From Aspergillus flavus (Eukaryota; Ascomycota; Eurotiomycetes; Eurotiales; Aspergillaceae): DNA of 64,000 nt. Where the stretch lies: assembly GCF_009017415.1 (NCBI RefSeq), contig NC_092405.1:3472001-3536000 (forward strand). The letters are read 5' to 3'. Shown piece after piece: positions 1-8,774 of the stretch (positions are counted from its first letter, which is position 1; each line of letters starts with the position of its first letter). The position numbers and the translations under genes are program-made. The notes beneath the pieces are model-generated. The model saw only the letters and a program-made list of their open reading frames with translations. It had not been told where the DNA came from and ran no database searches.

Positions 1-1
1 G

Positions 2-232
2 ATGGGTACGGGTCCCCAAACCATCAGATCGCTCTTTCGTATTTCGGAAACTGCAGTTCCCTCCCGTCCATATACTTTGTGTGCGTATGTGCTAACGTAT
101 TCTATGATGTCTAGACCGTTCCCATACCATCCCTTCGGCGCTGCCGCTAGCTACTCCAATGTTGCTGATAGTGAATGCCGTCGCCTTCAGACCCTTTGGG
201 AGACGTTTGCCCAGGAGGCAAGCTCCTCGTAA
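2..232 (+). CDS. possible last exon of a gene entering from the left edge
   Basis: An open frame runs from the window edge to a TAA at 230-232. A plausible intron end lies inside it: a GCTAAC branch-point-like element at 91-96 and the acceptor TAG at 112-114, after which the frame reads PFPYHPFGAAASYSNVADSE and ends in ETFAQEASSS. This fits the 3' exon of a plus-strand gene whose body lies outside the window. The donor and phase cannot be fixed and no family is recognised. Confidence 0.25.
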   Translation: MGTGPQTIRSLFRISETAVPSRPYTLCAYVLTYSMMSRPFPYHPFGAAASYSNVADSECRRLQTLWETFAQEASSS

Positions 233-1087
233 GCGGCAGTGGGATTAAGTTTAACGTTTACAATATTTTATAGATTATAGATCAGATACGATCAGAAGAA
301 ATAAATATGACTATGAAATTTAAACTTATGATAATTGTTAAGTTCCTATGATTCCTATGTTTGGAACCAACAATCCTAACAAAGTAAGTACATTCATTCG
401 CCTTATTTATTCTCCGGGGTTTAGTTTGGTTACTACTTCATCGTAATCGTCCATGAACTCTTCCAACATGCAGAGTAGTCTATCAGATAATACAAAATCA
501 TATATAGCTTGCCATAAGTACCGTAAGCAATTACTCATAAGTATGAAAGTGGGTTGAGAATGTATGACCGGGAGAAAGAAATTTGAAGAGGTTGGAAGAA
601 ATGGAAAAAGAGGGCTGAGTACTACTACTAGTAGTAGGTTATATGCCCATTTCTCGGACTTCACCGCAGTCAGTGGATCGAGAAGGACGCTCGGGGTAGT
701 GAAACGTGAGACAAGGATTACTATACCAGTAAAGCCTATTTAAATTCGTTAATTAATCTCAGTTTCTCCCTGCTAACGTATGATTAGTGCAATAAGCGCC
801 AGGTGTGCTAGTCTTTTCAATATGGAGCTAAAGCTGCATGAACCTATGAAACCACTTTCCCAATAAACCAATGATGTAGAACCAGTAGCGCTCACAAGGC
901 TGTAACCAGCAACGAGGCTGAGCAAAACCAGCCTTACCTGACCAGCGTTAACACCAAGCCTTGAATAAGAAGCAAGGCCAGTCCGTTATCTGTATGTTTG
1001 GGTCATGCGAGAAATCCAACCCAAAAACTAATGGAACCCTTCTTGACCTCCCGTCTCTCAGAGTCCGTACGTCTGAATAACACGAGC
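233..1087. other. intergenic, no gene seen
   Basis: This stretch is AT-rich. The only sizeable frame (407-664, minus) has no ATG start and resembles no family I know, although its last ~40 codons look protein-like (acidic, ending KLNPGE). It may be a relic exon. Confidence 0.4.
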
Positions 1088-1732
1088 TCACTTTTCCAAA
1101 TCAACTTTGATAAACTCCCAGACAGTGCCACCCTCTCGTTTCGCATCCACCATTAACTCCCGGTTATCTTTCCCCCCGATTCTCATCGGCAGAAACTCAC
1201 CCCAGTGCTTCACCAGCAAGACGTGACCACCATCTGGGTGCTGCCGCGCACAAAACCACTCCCACTCATCATGCCGCTCTGCCTTAGCCTGGAACCGCCA
1301 GTTGCTCTTCCGATTATCATGACCAATATATGTACCCGAGACTGCGTTATAGAAGCCGAGCCACATACTGTCGTTCTCCACACAGTGCCAGTGACTGCCA
1401 CGACCGAACTGGTATATGCTCTCCACTACGCTTGCTTCGGGGTACAAGCCCAAGATACCCTTCTCTAGGGCTATGACGAGCTTGGTCTCAGGGTCGCGGA
1501 TGATGTACGTGCCTCCTTTCCAGGGACACACTCCCACTCGACTGTCGCTTATGCTCGAGTAGCTCGGCAGGTCAAAGTCTGTATTGATGTATTCTGGTAT
1601 GTTGCCAGTATTATGCGGTGCGCTGTACTCATCGTTGGAGATGTGAGATAAGGTATCGTGCGTGGGTGTGTTGTAGCCATCTTCATCTGAGGCGACGGAC
1701 GATGACTCGAAGCTCCTTGTGGGAGTGTCCAT
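1088..1732 (-). CDS. hypothetical protein with a beta-trefoil-like C-terminal domain
   Basis: A single-exon frame of 214 aa with an ATG at 1732 and a stop at 1088. Residues 1-60 are Ser/Thr/Asp-rich and probably disordered. Residues 70-212 form a compact domain with regularly spaced aromatic and Gly motifs (GGTYIIRDPETKLVIALEKG, HWHCVENDSMWLGFYN, EWEWFCARQHPDGG, LLVKHWGEFLPMRIGG). The alternation of short beta strands and W/F-rich turns resembles fungal beta-trefoil (ricin/fascin-like) small proteins. The family is not identified and the function is unknown. There is no signal peptide or membrane segment, so it is probably cytosolic. The fold assignment is inference from pattern only. Confidence 0.6.
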   Translation of the reverse strand: MDTPTRSFESSSVASDEDGYNTPTHDTLSHISNDEYSAPHNTGNIPEYINTDFDLPSYSSISDSRVGVCPWKGGTYIIRDPETKLVIALEKGILGLYPEASVVESIYQFGRGSHWHCVENDSMWLGFYNAVSGTYIGHDNRKSNWRFQAKAERHDEWEWFCARQHPDGGHVLLVKHWGEFLPMRIGGKDNRELMVDAKREGGTVWEFIKVDLEK

Positions 1733-2708
1733 TTCGAACTTGTCCTGTGTATCTGTAACTATTCCAGAAGAAGTTAGAGCTCAGGATGCTCGGCTTATAT
1801 TGATGTTACTTGAATATCTGAATATAATTGTTTTCCTTGCGTTGGACAAGAAACAAAGCATAGAAGAGGGTGGGGTATGTGGGGACTACCCGACTGGCGC
1901 GCTAAGCCTTTTTAGGTCACGGTCTTTACCTCTTGACTAACCGAACAGCTATCATCATAGCCAGAGTGTGCTGTGTAAAAAGCGGCCAAGCATACATGGT
2001 CTTTTTATAGTCTTGTTTTTTCGTGTACCCTCGAGTGCTACATTGATATAACTAACAAACCAACGGTCAACCAGACAGAATAGCAATCAACGCACCTCCG
2101 GGGCGAATACTTGGCGTCAAATGAAATATATATTCTCGCTATATCCAAAAGCTATTATATACTCCTTCTTCTTTGATGCAAAGATTTGTCGCGCCCATTA
2201 GCTGTGAGGTGATTCATTGTGAGCCATGTTCGGATTATATTTAGACATTTCTGGTCGTCTAGGATGGCCTATGCTTCAATGTTTTAGAGCTACGCCATAG
2301 GACAATGTAGATATGTAAACTCTTTGCTACTCTCGACTAGTTCTACCGGTAGAACTCACAGCTCAGTCATCAGAGCGTGAGAAAGGCTCAAGTTGAGCAA
2401 CTAAACCGGTGTGAAACATATCGCAATGTGTGTGAACGCTCGGCTATCCGATATGGGGCTTTTTAGGAGGGCTGCGTTCATAATCAAGACTATTTGGTCT
2501 CTCCATATCTGGAGGAATAGTATAATGCTTGCAGTCTGTGTTACACTTCCAAAGCAAGAGAGCCGACTACTTCTAAAACAAATTGAGACAAGCATCATAA
2601 TCTCGAACGTCTGAGAATATACCCTGACATTCATGAATACATCATCGGAGCTAACTAAATCTTGACACCATAAACAATCCCAATGACACTTTTTAAAAGT
2701 CCAGCAGA
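1733..2708. other. intergenic, no gene seen
   Basis: Promoter side of the 1088-1732 gene and terminator side of the PhzF gene. Overlapping short frames at 2401-2712 lie on both strands and none looks coding. Confidence 0.5.
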
Positions 2709-3689
2709 TCAAACCCTAATCTCACCCGACTTAACCTGCACAGCAGTCCCCCTCAGCTCCACACTCTCCACCTTCCCCCTGTCCTCCGCATTCAAAGTAA
2801 CAGCAACACCAATATCACTCCTCCTCCCCATTTCCACCCCCTGCACAATATGATAATCAAACACAGCCTCGCTCTCCTCCCCAGCCCTCGTCAAAGTCAA
2901 ATACGCAGCCAACCCACTCGCCGCACTCCCCGTAGCCGGATCCTCAAAATTCCTCAAAAACATCCTCGACCGAATCACCGTCTTCCCAGTCTTCTCATCA
3001 TGCACCCCCGGAACAAAGAAATAGATCACAATCAAGCCGTCCCCCTCCCACCCAGCATCCAGATACCCACCCTGAGCCACAGAGTGACAAGGAACAACCT
3101 CCCCACTCACAGGCCCCTCAGCCGCAGCCAAAGCCTCCAAACTGGGTAACTGAACATGCACCTGACTCATGCCCTTTACGATCGAGAAAACCGGGAACCC
3201 CTTGTTCCCAGTATCATCACTAAGATAAGGTCTCAGCGAAGGATGAAGCCGCAGCAATTCCGACAGCGGAAACCTGCTCGAATGAATATGCACATTATGT
3301 GCAATTTTCGCCGCCACGGTACCCGAATCCGGGACACGGGTCATGGCAAACGGACCCGCTTTAGTGATGAGGGTTTGCACGTTCGTGCGATCGTCATTGT
3401 CGGGTGAGAGTTCCAGGAACCATGTTACTGCGCCGATGGTGGGATGTCCTGCGAAAGGGAGTTCTTCGGCGGTGGTGAAGATGTCAATTTTTCTTGTGGA
3501 GTCTGATTTCTCGTGGGGGTGCACGAAGATGGTTTCTGGGTAGTTGAATTCCCGGGCTATGAGTTGCTTTTGGTCTTGTGTGATGGCCTCTTCTGGGTTG
3601 TTGGGGAGAAAGACTACGCCTAGGGGGTTGCCTAGGTAGGGTTGGGTGGTGAAGACGTCGAGGGTGACGAAGCGTAGGGTTTGGGGCAT
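2709..3689 (-). CDS. PhzF-family isomerase/epimerase-like protein
   Basis: A single-exon gene of 326 aa, normal for the PhzF superfamily (two diaminopimelate-epimerase-like lobes). Visible family hallmarks are FVTLDVFTTQPYLGNPLGVV at the N-terminus, FNYPETIFV with the expected catalytic Glu52, FAGHPTIGAVTW, the C-lobe motif DPATGSAASGLAAYLT, and a late VEMGRRS. PhzF proteins catalyse cofactor-free proton shifts (trans-2,3-dihydro-3-hydroxyanthranilate isomerisation in phenazine producers). Fungal homologues mostly have unknown substrates, so phenazine synthesis should not be inferred. The gene is on the same strand as the downstream-numbered regulator, 316 bp away, and could belong to the amino-sugar cluster. 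That link is only positional. Confidence 0.88.
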   Translation of the reverse strand: MPQTLRFVTLDVFTTQPYLGNPLGVVFLPNNPEEAITQDQKQLIAREFNYPETIFVHPHEKSDSTRKIDIFTTAEELPFAGHPTIGAVTWFLELSPDNDDRTNVQTLITKAGPFAMTRVPDSGTVAAKIAHNVHIHSSRFPLSELLRLHPSLRPYLSDDTGNKGFPVFSIVKGMSQVHVQLPSLEALAAAEGPVSGEVVPCHSVAQGGYLDAGWEGDGLIVIYFFVPGVHDEKTGKTVIRSRMFLRNFEDPATGSAASGLAAYLTLTRAGEESEAVFDYHIVQGVEMGRRSDIGVAVTLNAEDRGKVESVELRGTAVQVKSGEIRV

Positions 3690-4005
3690 GATGGCGGGGT
3701 GTGTGTTGGGATTGTGGTTTGAAGTGAAGATTGATGCATGGTTCGCGGGGGAAGTGATGATTTAATGGACTCGGAATTCTATTCCTAACGGTTTGACTCA
3801 TTGACACGGCCCGGAACCCTGGAGAACTTTCGGCATTTCCGGGGCCCCACTCGGTACCGCTCGGCGGGATTCTGCTCGGTTTAGAACCGAAGAGCTTGCG
3901 TAATAGAATCATAGAGGTATTCTAATAGAAATTCGATCGAGGTTTGATATATGTACATGGTCTACATGAGCCCAATTAGAGTTCCCTCCACTGACAAGTC
4001 TAATA
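3690..4005. other. intergenic between PhzF gene and Zn-cluster regulator
   Basis: This 316 bp serves as the PhzF promoter and the regulator's 3' end. No separate gene is visible; the frame across 3484-3912 is a shadow of the PhzF gene. Confidence 0.5.
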
Positions 4006-6244
4006 CTAGATCACTAAGCCCCCATCAGCAATACTGACAGGGTACTGATCCAAGAACGTAGGGTATCCCATGTCACTGATGATTGGAATGTCGGGTGCCC
4101 AGTCTGGAAATTGACTGAAGAACGATTGGTCCTGGAAACCCAAGAATCCATCCATATTCGCGGGGTTATCGGCGGTAGATGGGCAGAAGGCCGCAATATC
4201 TGATTGCGGGACTGAGGGCTTGTCTGATGTCCCATCACGCGCATGTTGCTGATCATAATGTTGCACCTGCTTGCGAGCCATGGGATATGTGCCCAATGGA
4301 TTCAATATATGCTCCAAGGAAGACTGCGACGGTCTATTATGATCGTTACTTTCTATCGGACTGGTTTCTCTTATGGAACTAGTTGCTCTGCGTTCGGGAG
4401 TTTCGTTTGAGAATCGTGTGTTGAAGTGCTTTAGAGCTTGTGTCGCCGACTCATAGTATAAGTCTGCCTTGATATACCTTTGCAGGTACTTTAAGATTGT
4501 GACGTTGGTCTGTAATATATCCTTGTAATCACTATGCGATATGTGAGGCAGCGGAGGTTCGGGCTCTCTCCATGACGAAAGGCTGGTGACCAGGACGCTG
4601 CTACATATCTGTGTGTGGACCGCATAGGGAAGGTCGACGATGCTCAACTTATGGCAATTCCAGAGATCTTGTAATAAGGATCCGATATAGGCGGCCTTGC
4701 TGATACAGGTGCGATGGCAGAGCTTGATGAATTCAGCTGGTGCGTTTTCCCGTATCCATTTAGTCGCTGTATTCGGGAATACCAGTCGTGATACACCAAC
4801 ACGATACAAGTCATTGAATGTCTGGGCAATGAGTATATGCACGCCGAAAAACAGGTTCAAGCGACCAGACGCCTTGAAGATGTATATATTCTCCGCGGAC
4901 ATCTTGAGACTGTCCGGAATGGAAGCATCGAGCTCCCTGATTTCGTTGTCGAGTTTATGAAACTGAGAAGTTTCAGTGACCTCCCAGGGGATTTCACCCT
5001 CCAAGTGCTTGACATATTTCAAGATCTTGGAGCGGATAGCCATTGCTCTAATATAGTATGCACGGATATCAAGATTCTCAGCCGCACTCACCACCGCAGC
5101 GTCAGCGAAGGGAAGTAGTTTGCCTCTGGTCAGCATTTCTGTATTGCATGGGATGTTACGCACAAACAGGTCTTCGGAGCAGGGGAGCTGCACGTAAATA
5201 TCGCTGGAGGATATTAAGCAAAGCTGGTTAATACCACATTCTATAGAAGCATCGAGGAGATAGCAAGCCCATAGAACGCGTCTCCTAGTCTCCTTCGCAG
5301 CCCATGACATCTTACTCTTCCGACACAGGATGTCGTCATCGTACTCCATATTCAGCTGTAGGAGTTGAACATGTCGCGCGATGAAGCCTGAGATCAGGAA
5401 TCCCTTAGCATAATCGCCGACCCTCAGGTAATATTCATGGAGAAGAACCGCTGTAATGATACACTCGATTCGCGGACTCCCAAAGCTCGAAAACAAACAT
5501 TGCATCGCGGCCTCTGCCCAGCCCCTACCAGCATCAAAGTATAACACGGCGGAGCTAGGTCCATCCTCCTTGGAGGCGATCACCCTTGCACAGTAAAATG
5601 GAGCAGCCAATGCACACATGACATATATCAAGCCAGACATCTCGGTCAAGATCGTCTTTTTGTCTTTGAAGCGCTCCATGAAGGTCGGGATATGCAAGAA
5701 CCCCATACAGCGGACTGTATGAATTTGAGCGAAATAAATGTCAATGAGCTCTCGCACCCGATCGATTGGTGGCAAGTTTCTCATGACCAGCCATGTCGGG
5801 ATTGCCTGAGATGACCCCTGAACGTAAGTCTCCTCTCGGGGGTTTGGTTCCTCCTCGTGGAACGAACAATGCAAGCCCTTCTTAGTGCATCGGGTACATG
5901 CAGAACCACCCGAGCACTTGGACTTTGTTCGCTTGCATTCTAAACAAGACCGGAGGACACGTCGCCGTTTAAGCCCCGCCTGCGTCACAGAGTCACTGGA
6001 AGTAGGTCCCTCATCTGTCACGTTGGTATCCGTTCCAGCTTCCGTTGAGTATACACACTGCTCGCCAAGATTGCGACAGTTATTGCAAAATCCCTCACTG
6101 CGGTCACATTTGATCTAGTCATGTTGAAGTTAGCTGCGGTGGATCAGCAGACACGGGTGTGATATATCGGTTGAAGCTAGTCGGGACACGTACCTTCCGC
6201 CGGCGGCAGATCAGGCAGCTAGCAGACTTTCTCGACCCGCCCAT
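4006..6244 (-). CDS. transcription factor with two tandem Zn2Cys6 clusters
   Basis: Model: complement(join(4006..6114,6194..6244)), 719 aa. Exon 1 starts at the ATG at 6244 and encodes 17 residues. The intron 6115-6193 (79 nt) has donor GTACGT and acceptor TAG and is phase 0. Splicing completes a first cluster with Cys10, 13, 20, 27, 30 and 37 (spacing C-x2-C-x6-C-x6-C-x2-C-x6-C). A second perfect cluster follows at Cys74, 77, 84, 90, 93 and 100 (C-x2-C-x6-C-x5-C-x2-C-x6-C), flanked by basic KRRR. The first half-cluster sits in exon 1, so single-exon models starting near 6021 lose it. The rest (from about residue 115) is a fungal-specific TF middle-homology region ending in a disordered tail. 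A nuclear DNA-binding regulator is expected. Its position beside the transporter and etherase-kinase genes suggests it is the pathway regulator, which is inference. Confidence 0.88.
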
Positions 6245-6926
6245 GGCCCAGCACTATGAGGTGGGTCGTTAGGACGAAGTTCTGGGTCCGAAGCAAGAGA
6301 TCCGTGTCCAGAACACTTTCTTATACGGGGTTGATTTTCTCCGAGCGCCTGAGGCATCCATGTTGGCAGAAATCGTGATCCCGAAGCAAATCCCGACTTC
6401 CGCTATCGGCGGATCTCGGCTGCAGAAACCCCGCATCTCGGCTGGGCCGTTCGAAGCCCTAACCTGCCGGACCAGTTTGATCATCTATACTCATTTCCTA
6501 ACGCGTTGTAACCTAAAAGTCGTCATCCGTAGGGATTCTGACGCGAGACATTGTCGCAGGTAGTAACGTTAAGAAAATGCTAGTAAAAGCTCCGTAACAT
6601 GTAACATAATAGACACTCAACTAGTGCAATCTTACAAAATTATAACGTTATTCCTCTTACTAACATCAATACTCTCCATCGTTAGAGCGACTGGTGGGTC
6701 TAGACCCTGGTAGAGGGTTGCAGTTTCATATATTAAATAACACAACTATATTAGTCTACTATCTTTGTTATGAAGACACGAGCAATCACTGAGTCCCTAC
6801 ATGCATACTGTCGTCCAATAGGACAAAAGGATTTGTCAATATTACCCCCAGGAAACCAATCTCGATAATGAAAGCGTGCTCCCGTTAGAAATGCATTGTG
6901 AACGATAGCCATTAGTTGCCACCCGT
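6245..6926. other. intergenic upstream of the regulator
   Basis: Promoter of the tandem-cluster regulator and 3' flank of the transporter. It carries the 22-bp-spaced direct repeat listed separately. No gene is seen. Confidence 0.5.
6413..6444. promoter_or_regulatory. direct repeat ATCTCGGCTG in the regulator's promoter
   Basis: ATCTCGGCTG occurs at 6413-6422 and again at 6435-6444, exactly 22 bp apart (about two helical turns). It lies about 170-200 bp upstream of the regulator's ATG. The first copy is part of CGGATCTCG (6410-6418), one base off the CGGATRTCG repeat in the transporter/etherase promoter. It is a possible autoregulatory site for a CGG-binding zinc-cluster protein; this is inference. 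Confidence 0.3.
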
Positions 6927-8336
6927 TCAACAGTGGTCTGTTTCCACATTGTCTTTCCCCTTCCTAAGCGTCAACACAGAAGGAAGTGCTACCAAAAGGC
7001 TACCAATGCAAAGTCCCCAGTTCATAGCAAACTCAGACATGGCGTTAAGTTTGTTCGCATTGATTCGCCAGGCCATGGCACCACCCGCAGGTTTAAGAGC
7101 AGAATAGGTACCGACAATCACAGCATTGACCACAGGATTCTGGGACTGCGCCCCAATAATCCAATAGCAATACGACTGCCAAAACGAGTCGTAGGCGCCG
7201 TAGAAAAAGTACAAGAACATCGGACCGAGGTACTGACTACCAGCCTTGTAGTCAATGTCCTGTTTGAACCCGAGCTGCATACGTTGGTCATTCCAGAGCT
7301 GGAACTTGTATCCTCCTCCCCAGATAACCATGCCTGTGACAAATAATACCGCCCAGCCAATCCATGCTCGGGCTCGGCGGTTGATCCCCTTGAGATCTAG
7401 GACAGAGCCCATCAGAAGTCCTCCCACCATTTGAGCGATCCAGTACAATGCGCCATTGAGCGAGCGTGTGCGCAGGTTGAATGTCATGCCGTTCACGGTA
7501 TTTTGCTGATATGAATAGAACACGTTGGCATTGTAGAACATGGGATACAGGCACATGACCCTCCAGTCGATAACAATTTTGACTGTTTCCATAATCGTGC
7601 GCTTGAGGTTGGACCAATTGACGGCCTTCGAATCCTGCGAGATCCTACTGCCGTGGTATTTGCGAGACAGGGACTCAGTCGAGCACACAAACACCGACAG
7701 AACCCACCCAAACAGCATAACAACTATATAAGCAATGTACGTGGAGTCGGTCACAGTGCCAGATTTGGAATGGAAGTTCAGCCCGAAACTGGCAAGAGAG
7801 CCTATAGCTCCCCCGAGGTTAAACACGACCCAGAAGAGAGCGATGGCTCGTCCACGAGTGTTATCGTTGGTATAGGTAACCATGATCGTACCTTGGGCCA
7901 CCCAAAAGAAAGCGGCACCAAGACCTAGAATCGCGCCCGCCGCAATCACGAATGCGCCGTTTGCCGTTCTGTTGAAGTGCAGTAATGACCCTGCGTATAG
8001 AGCATAGGTCCATCCTCCGATAAGGAGAGACAATCGAGGGCCGAGGTATTTGTAGAATGCGCCCACTAGAACCAGGGCCGCGCCAGCAGTGCATGCATGA
8101 GTCGCGACATTCGAATTTGCAGCAACAGTGCCGTCTACCTGGCCAGAGCCTCCCATTCCAGTGAGAGCATTGTACATACCCGGATTGCAGAAAGAAATAA
8201 ACGAAATCAAGGACACTTGAAACCACGGATCGTGGTATATTCTGGCCCAGATATTTTTGGCTGGCCTTGGGGGAATCGATTCTTCATCGCGAGAGGATGA
8301 AATTACATCCGGCTCAGCGGACTTTGTTTCCGACAT
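6927..8336 (-). CDS. UNC93-like MFS transporter
   Basis: A single exon of 469 aa. I place the start at the ATG at 8336 because the longer in-frame extension to 8444 runs through promoter sequence, including a TATA-like element. The N-terminal ~35 residues are polar and cytosolic. The membrane region then opens with ISFCNPGMYNALTGMGGSGQ, the signature of fungal UNC93-like major facilitators. About 11-12 hydrophobic segments follow, with GRAIALFWVVFNLGGAIGSL in the central part. Fungal members are usually plasma-membrane permeases of unknown substrate. It is divergent from the MurQ-kinase fusion across a 438-bp shared promoter. This makes import of MurNAc or a muropeptide-derived sugar the natural hypothesis, but sequence alone cannot show the substrate. 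Confidence 0.88.
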   Translation of the reverse strand: MSETKSAEPDVISSSRDEESIPPRPAKNIWARIYHDPWFQVSLISFISFCNPGMYNALTGMGGSGQVDGTVAANSNVATHACTAGAALVLVGAFYKYLGPRLSLLIGGWTYALYAGSLLHFNRTANGAFVIAAGAILGLGAAFFWVAQGTIMVTYTNDNTRGRAIALFWVVFNLGGAIGSLASFGLNFHSKSGTVTDSTYIAYIVVMLFGWVLSVFVCSTESLSRKYHGSRISQDSKAVNWSNLKRTIMETVKIVIDWRVMCLYPMFYNANVFYSYQQNTVNGMTFNLRTRSLNGALYWIAQMVGGLLMGSVLDLKGINRRARAWIGWAVLFVTGMVIWGGGYKFQLWNDQRMQLGFKQDIDYKAGSQYLGPMFLYFFYGAYDSFWQSYCYWIIGAQSQNPVVNAVIVGTYSALKPAGGAMAWRINANKLNAMSEFAMNWGLCIGSLLVALPSVLTLRKGKDNVETDHC

Positions 8337-8396
8337 TGTGCTGGTAGACGGGGAACCACTGCAGATAACTTCAGTCGAGGAAAGAAGGCATGCGTG

Positions 8397-8404
8397 TATA
8401 TATA
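8397..8404 (-). promoter_or_regulatory. TATA-like element for the transporter gene
   Basis: TATATATA lies about 60 bp upstream of the chosen ATG of the UNC93-like gene. This is consistent with the start at 8336 rather than at an upstream in-frame codon. Confidence 0.35.
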
Positions 8405-8605
8405 GCCAAATGTGCAGCCAAATTCTGGTTTCCCATTGCGCCAAGTAAAAATCAGACGAGGTAGGGGTGATAAATTAATCCAGAACAGAACAGGATTAGC
8501 GGTTTATGAAGTTACATTTGCTAAAGAGACCTAAGTGTTGAATGCCGAACAAGAGTGCAAGACTAAAGTGAGCTACTGCACGTTATTTTGGCACGAGGTG
8601 CAATA

Positions 8606-8632
8606 CGGATATCGCGCGGATGTCGGCCACCG
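8606..8632. promoter_or_regulatory. candidate zinc-cluster operator in the divergent promoter
   Basis: CGGATATCG (8606-8614) and CGGATGTCG (8617-8625) form a direct repeat of period 11 bp with 8/9 identity. The second copy runs into CGG-N3-CCG (8624-8632). Zn2Cys6 proteins bind CGG triplets, usually in pairs. The cluster sits between the divergently transcribed transporter and etherase-kinase genes, about 145-170 bp from the latter's ATG. Binding by the neighbouring tandem-cluster regulator is a hypothesis. Confidence 0.4.
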
Positions 8633-8774
8633 AGTTCCACTTCTCGTCATATCTCGACGATTTCTAGTATATGGCGACCCTGGTTAAAAGCACGTTAAAT
8701 CTTTCCAAAAATAACAATATACAAACCCATGTCAGTCTCTAGCGGCATCGCGTGCAGTCACTAAACTCCAGACC

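Noticed and set aside
3484..3912. 142-codon minus-strand ORF
   Set aside because: Shadow frame overlapping the PhzF start and its promoter; Arg/Pro-rich, non-protein-like translation.
8337..8444. 36-codon N-terminal extension of the UNC93-like protein
   Set aside because: It would run through a TATA-like element and the shared promoter. The ATG at 8336 gives a normal UNC93 N-terminus.
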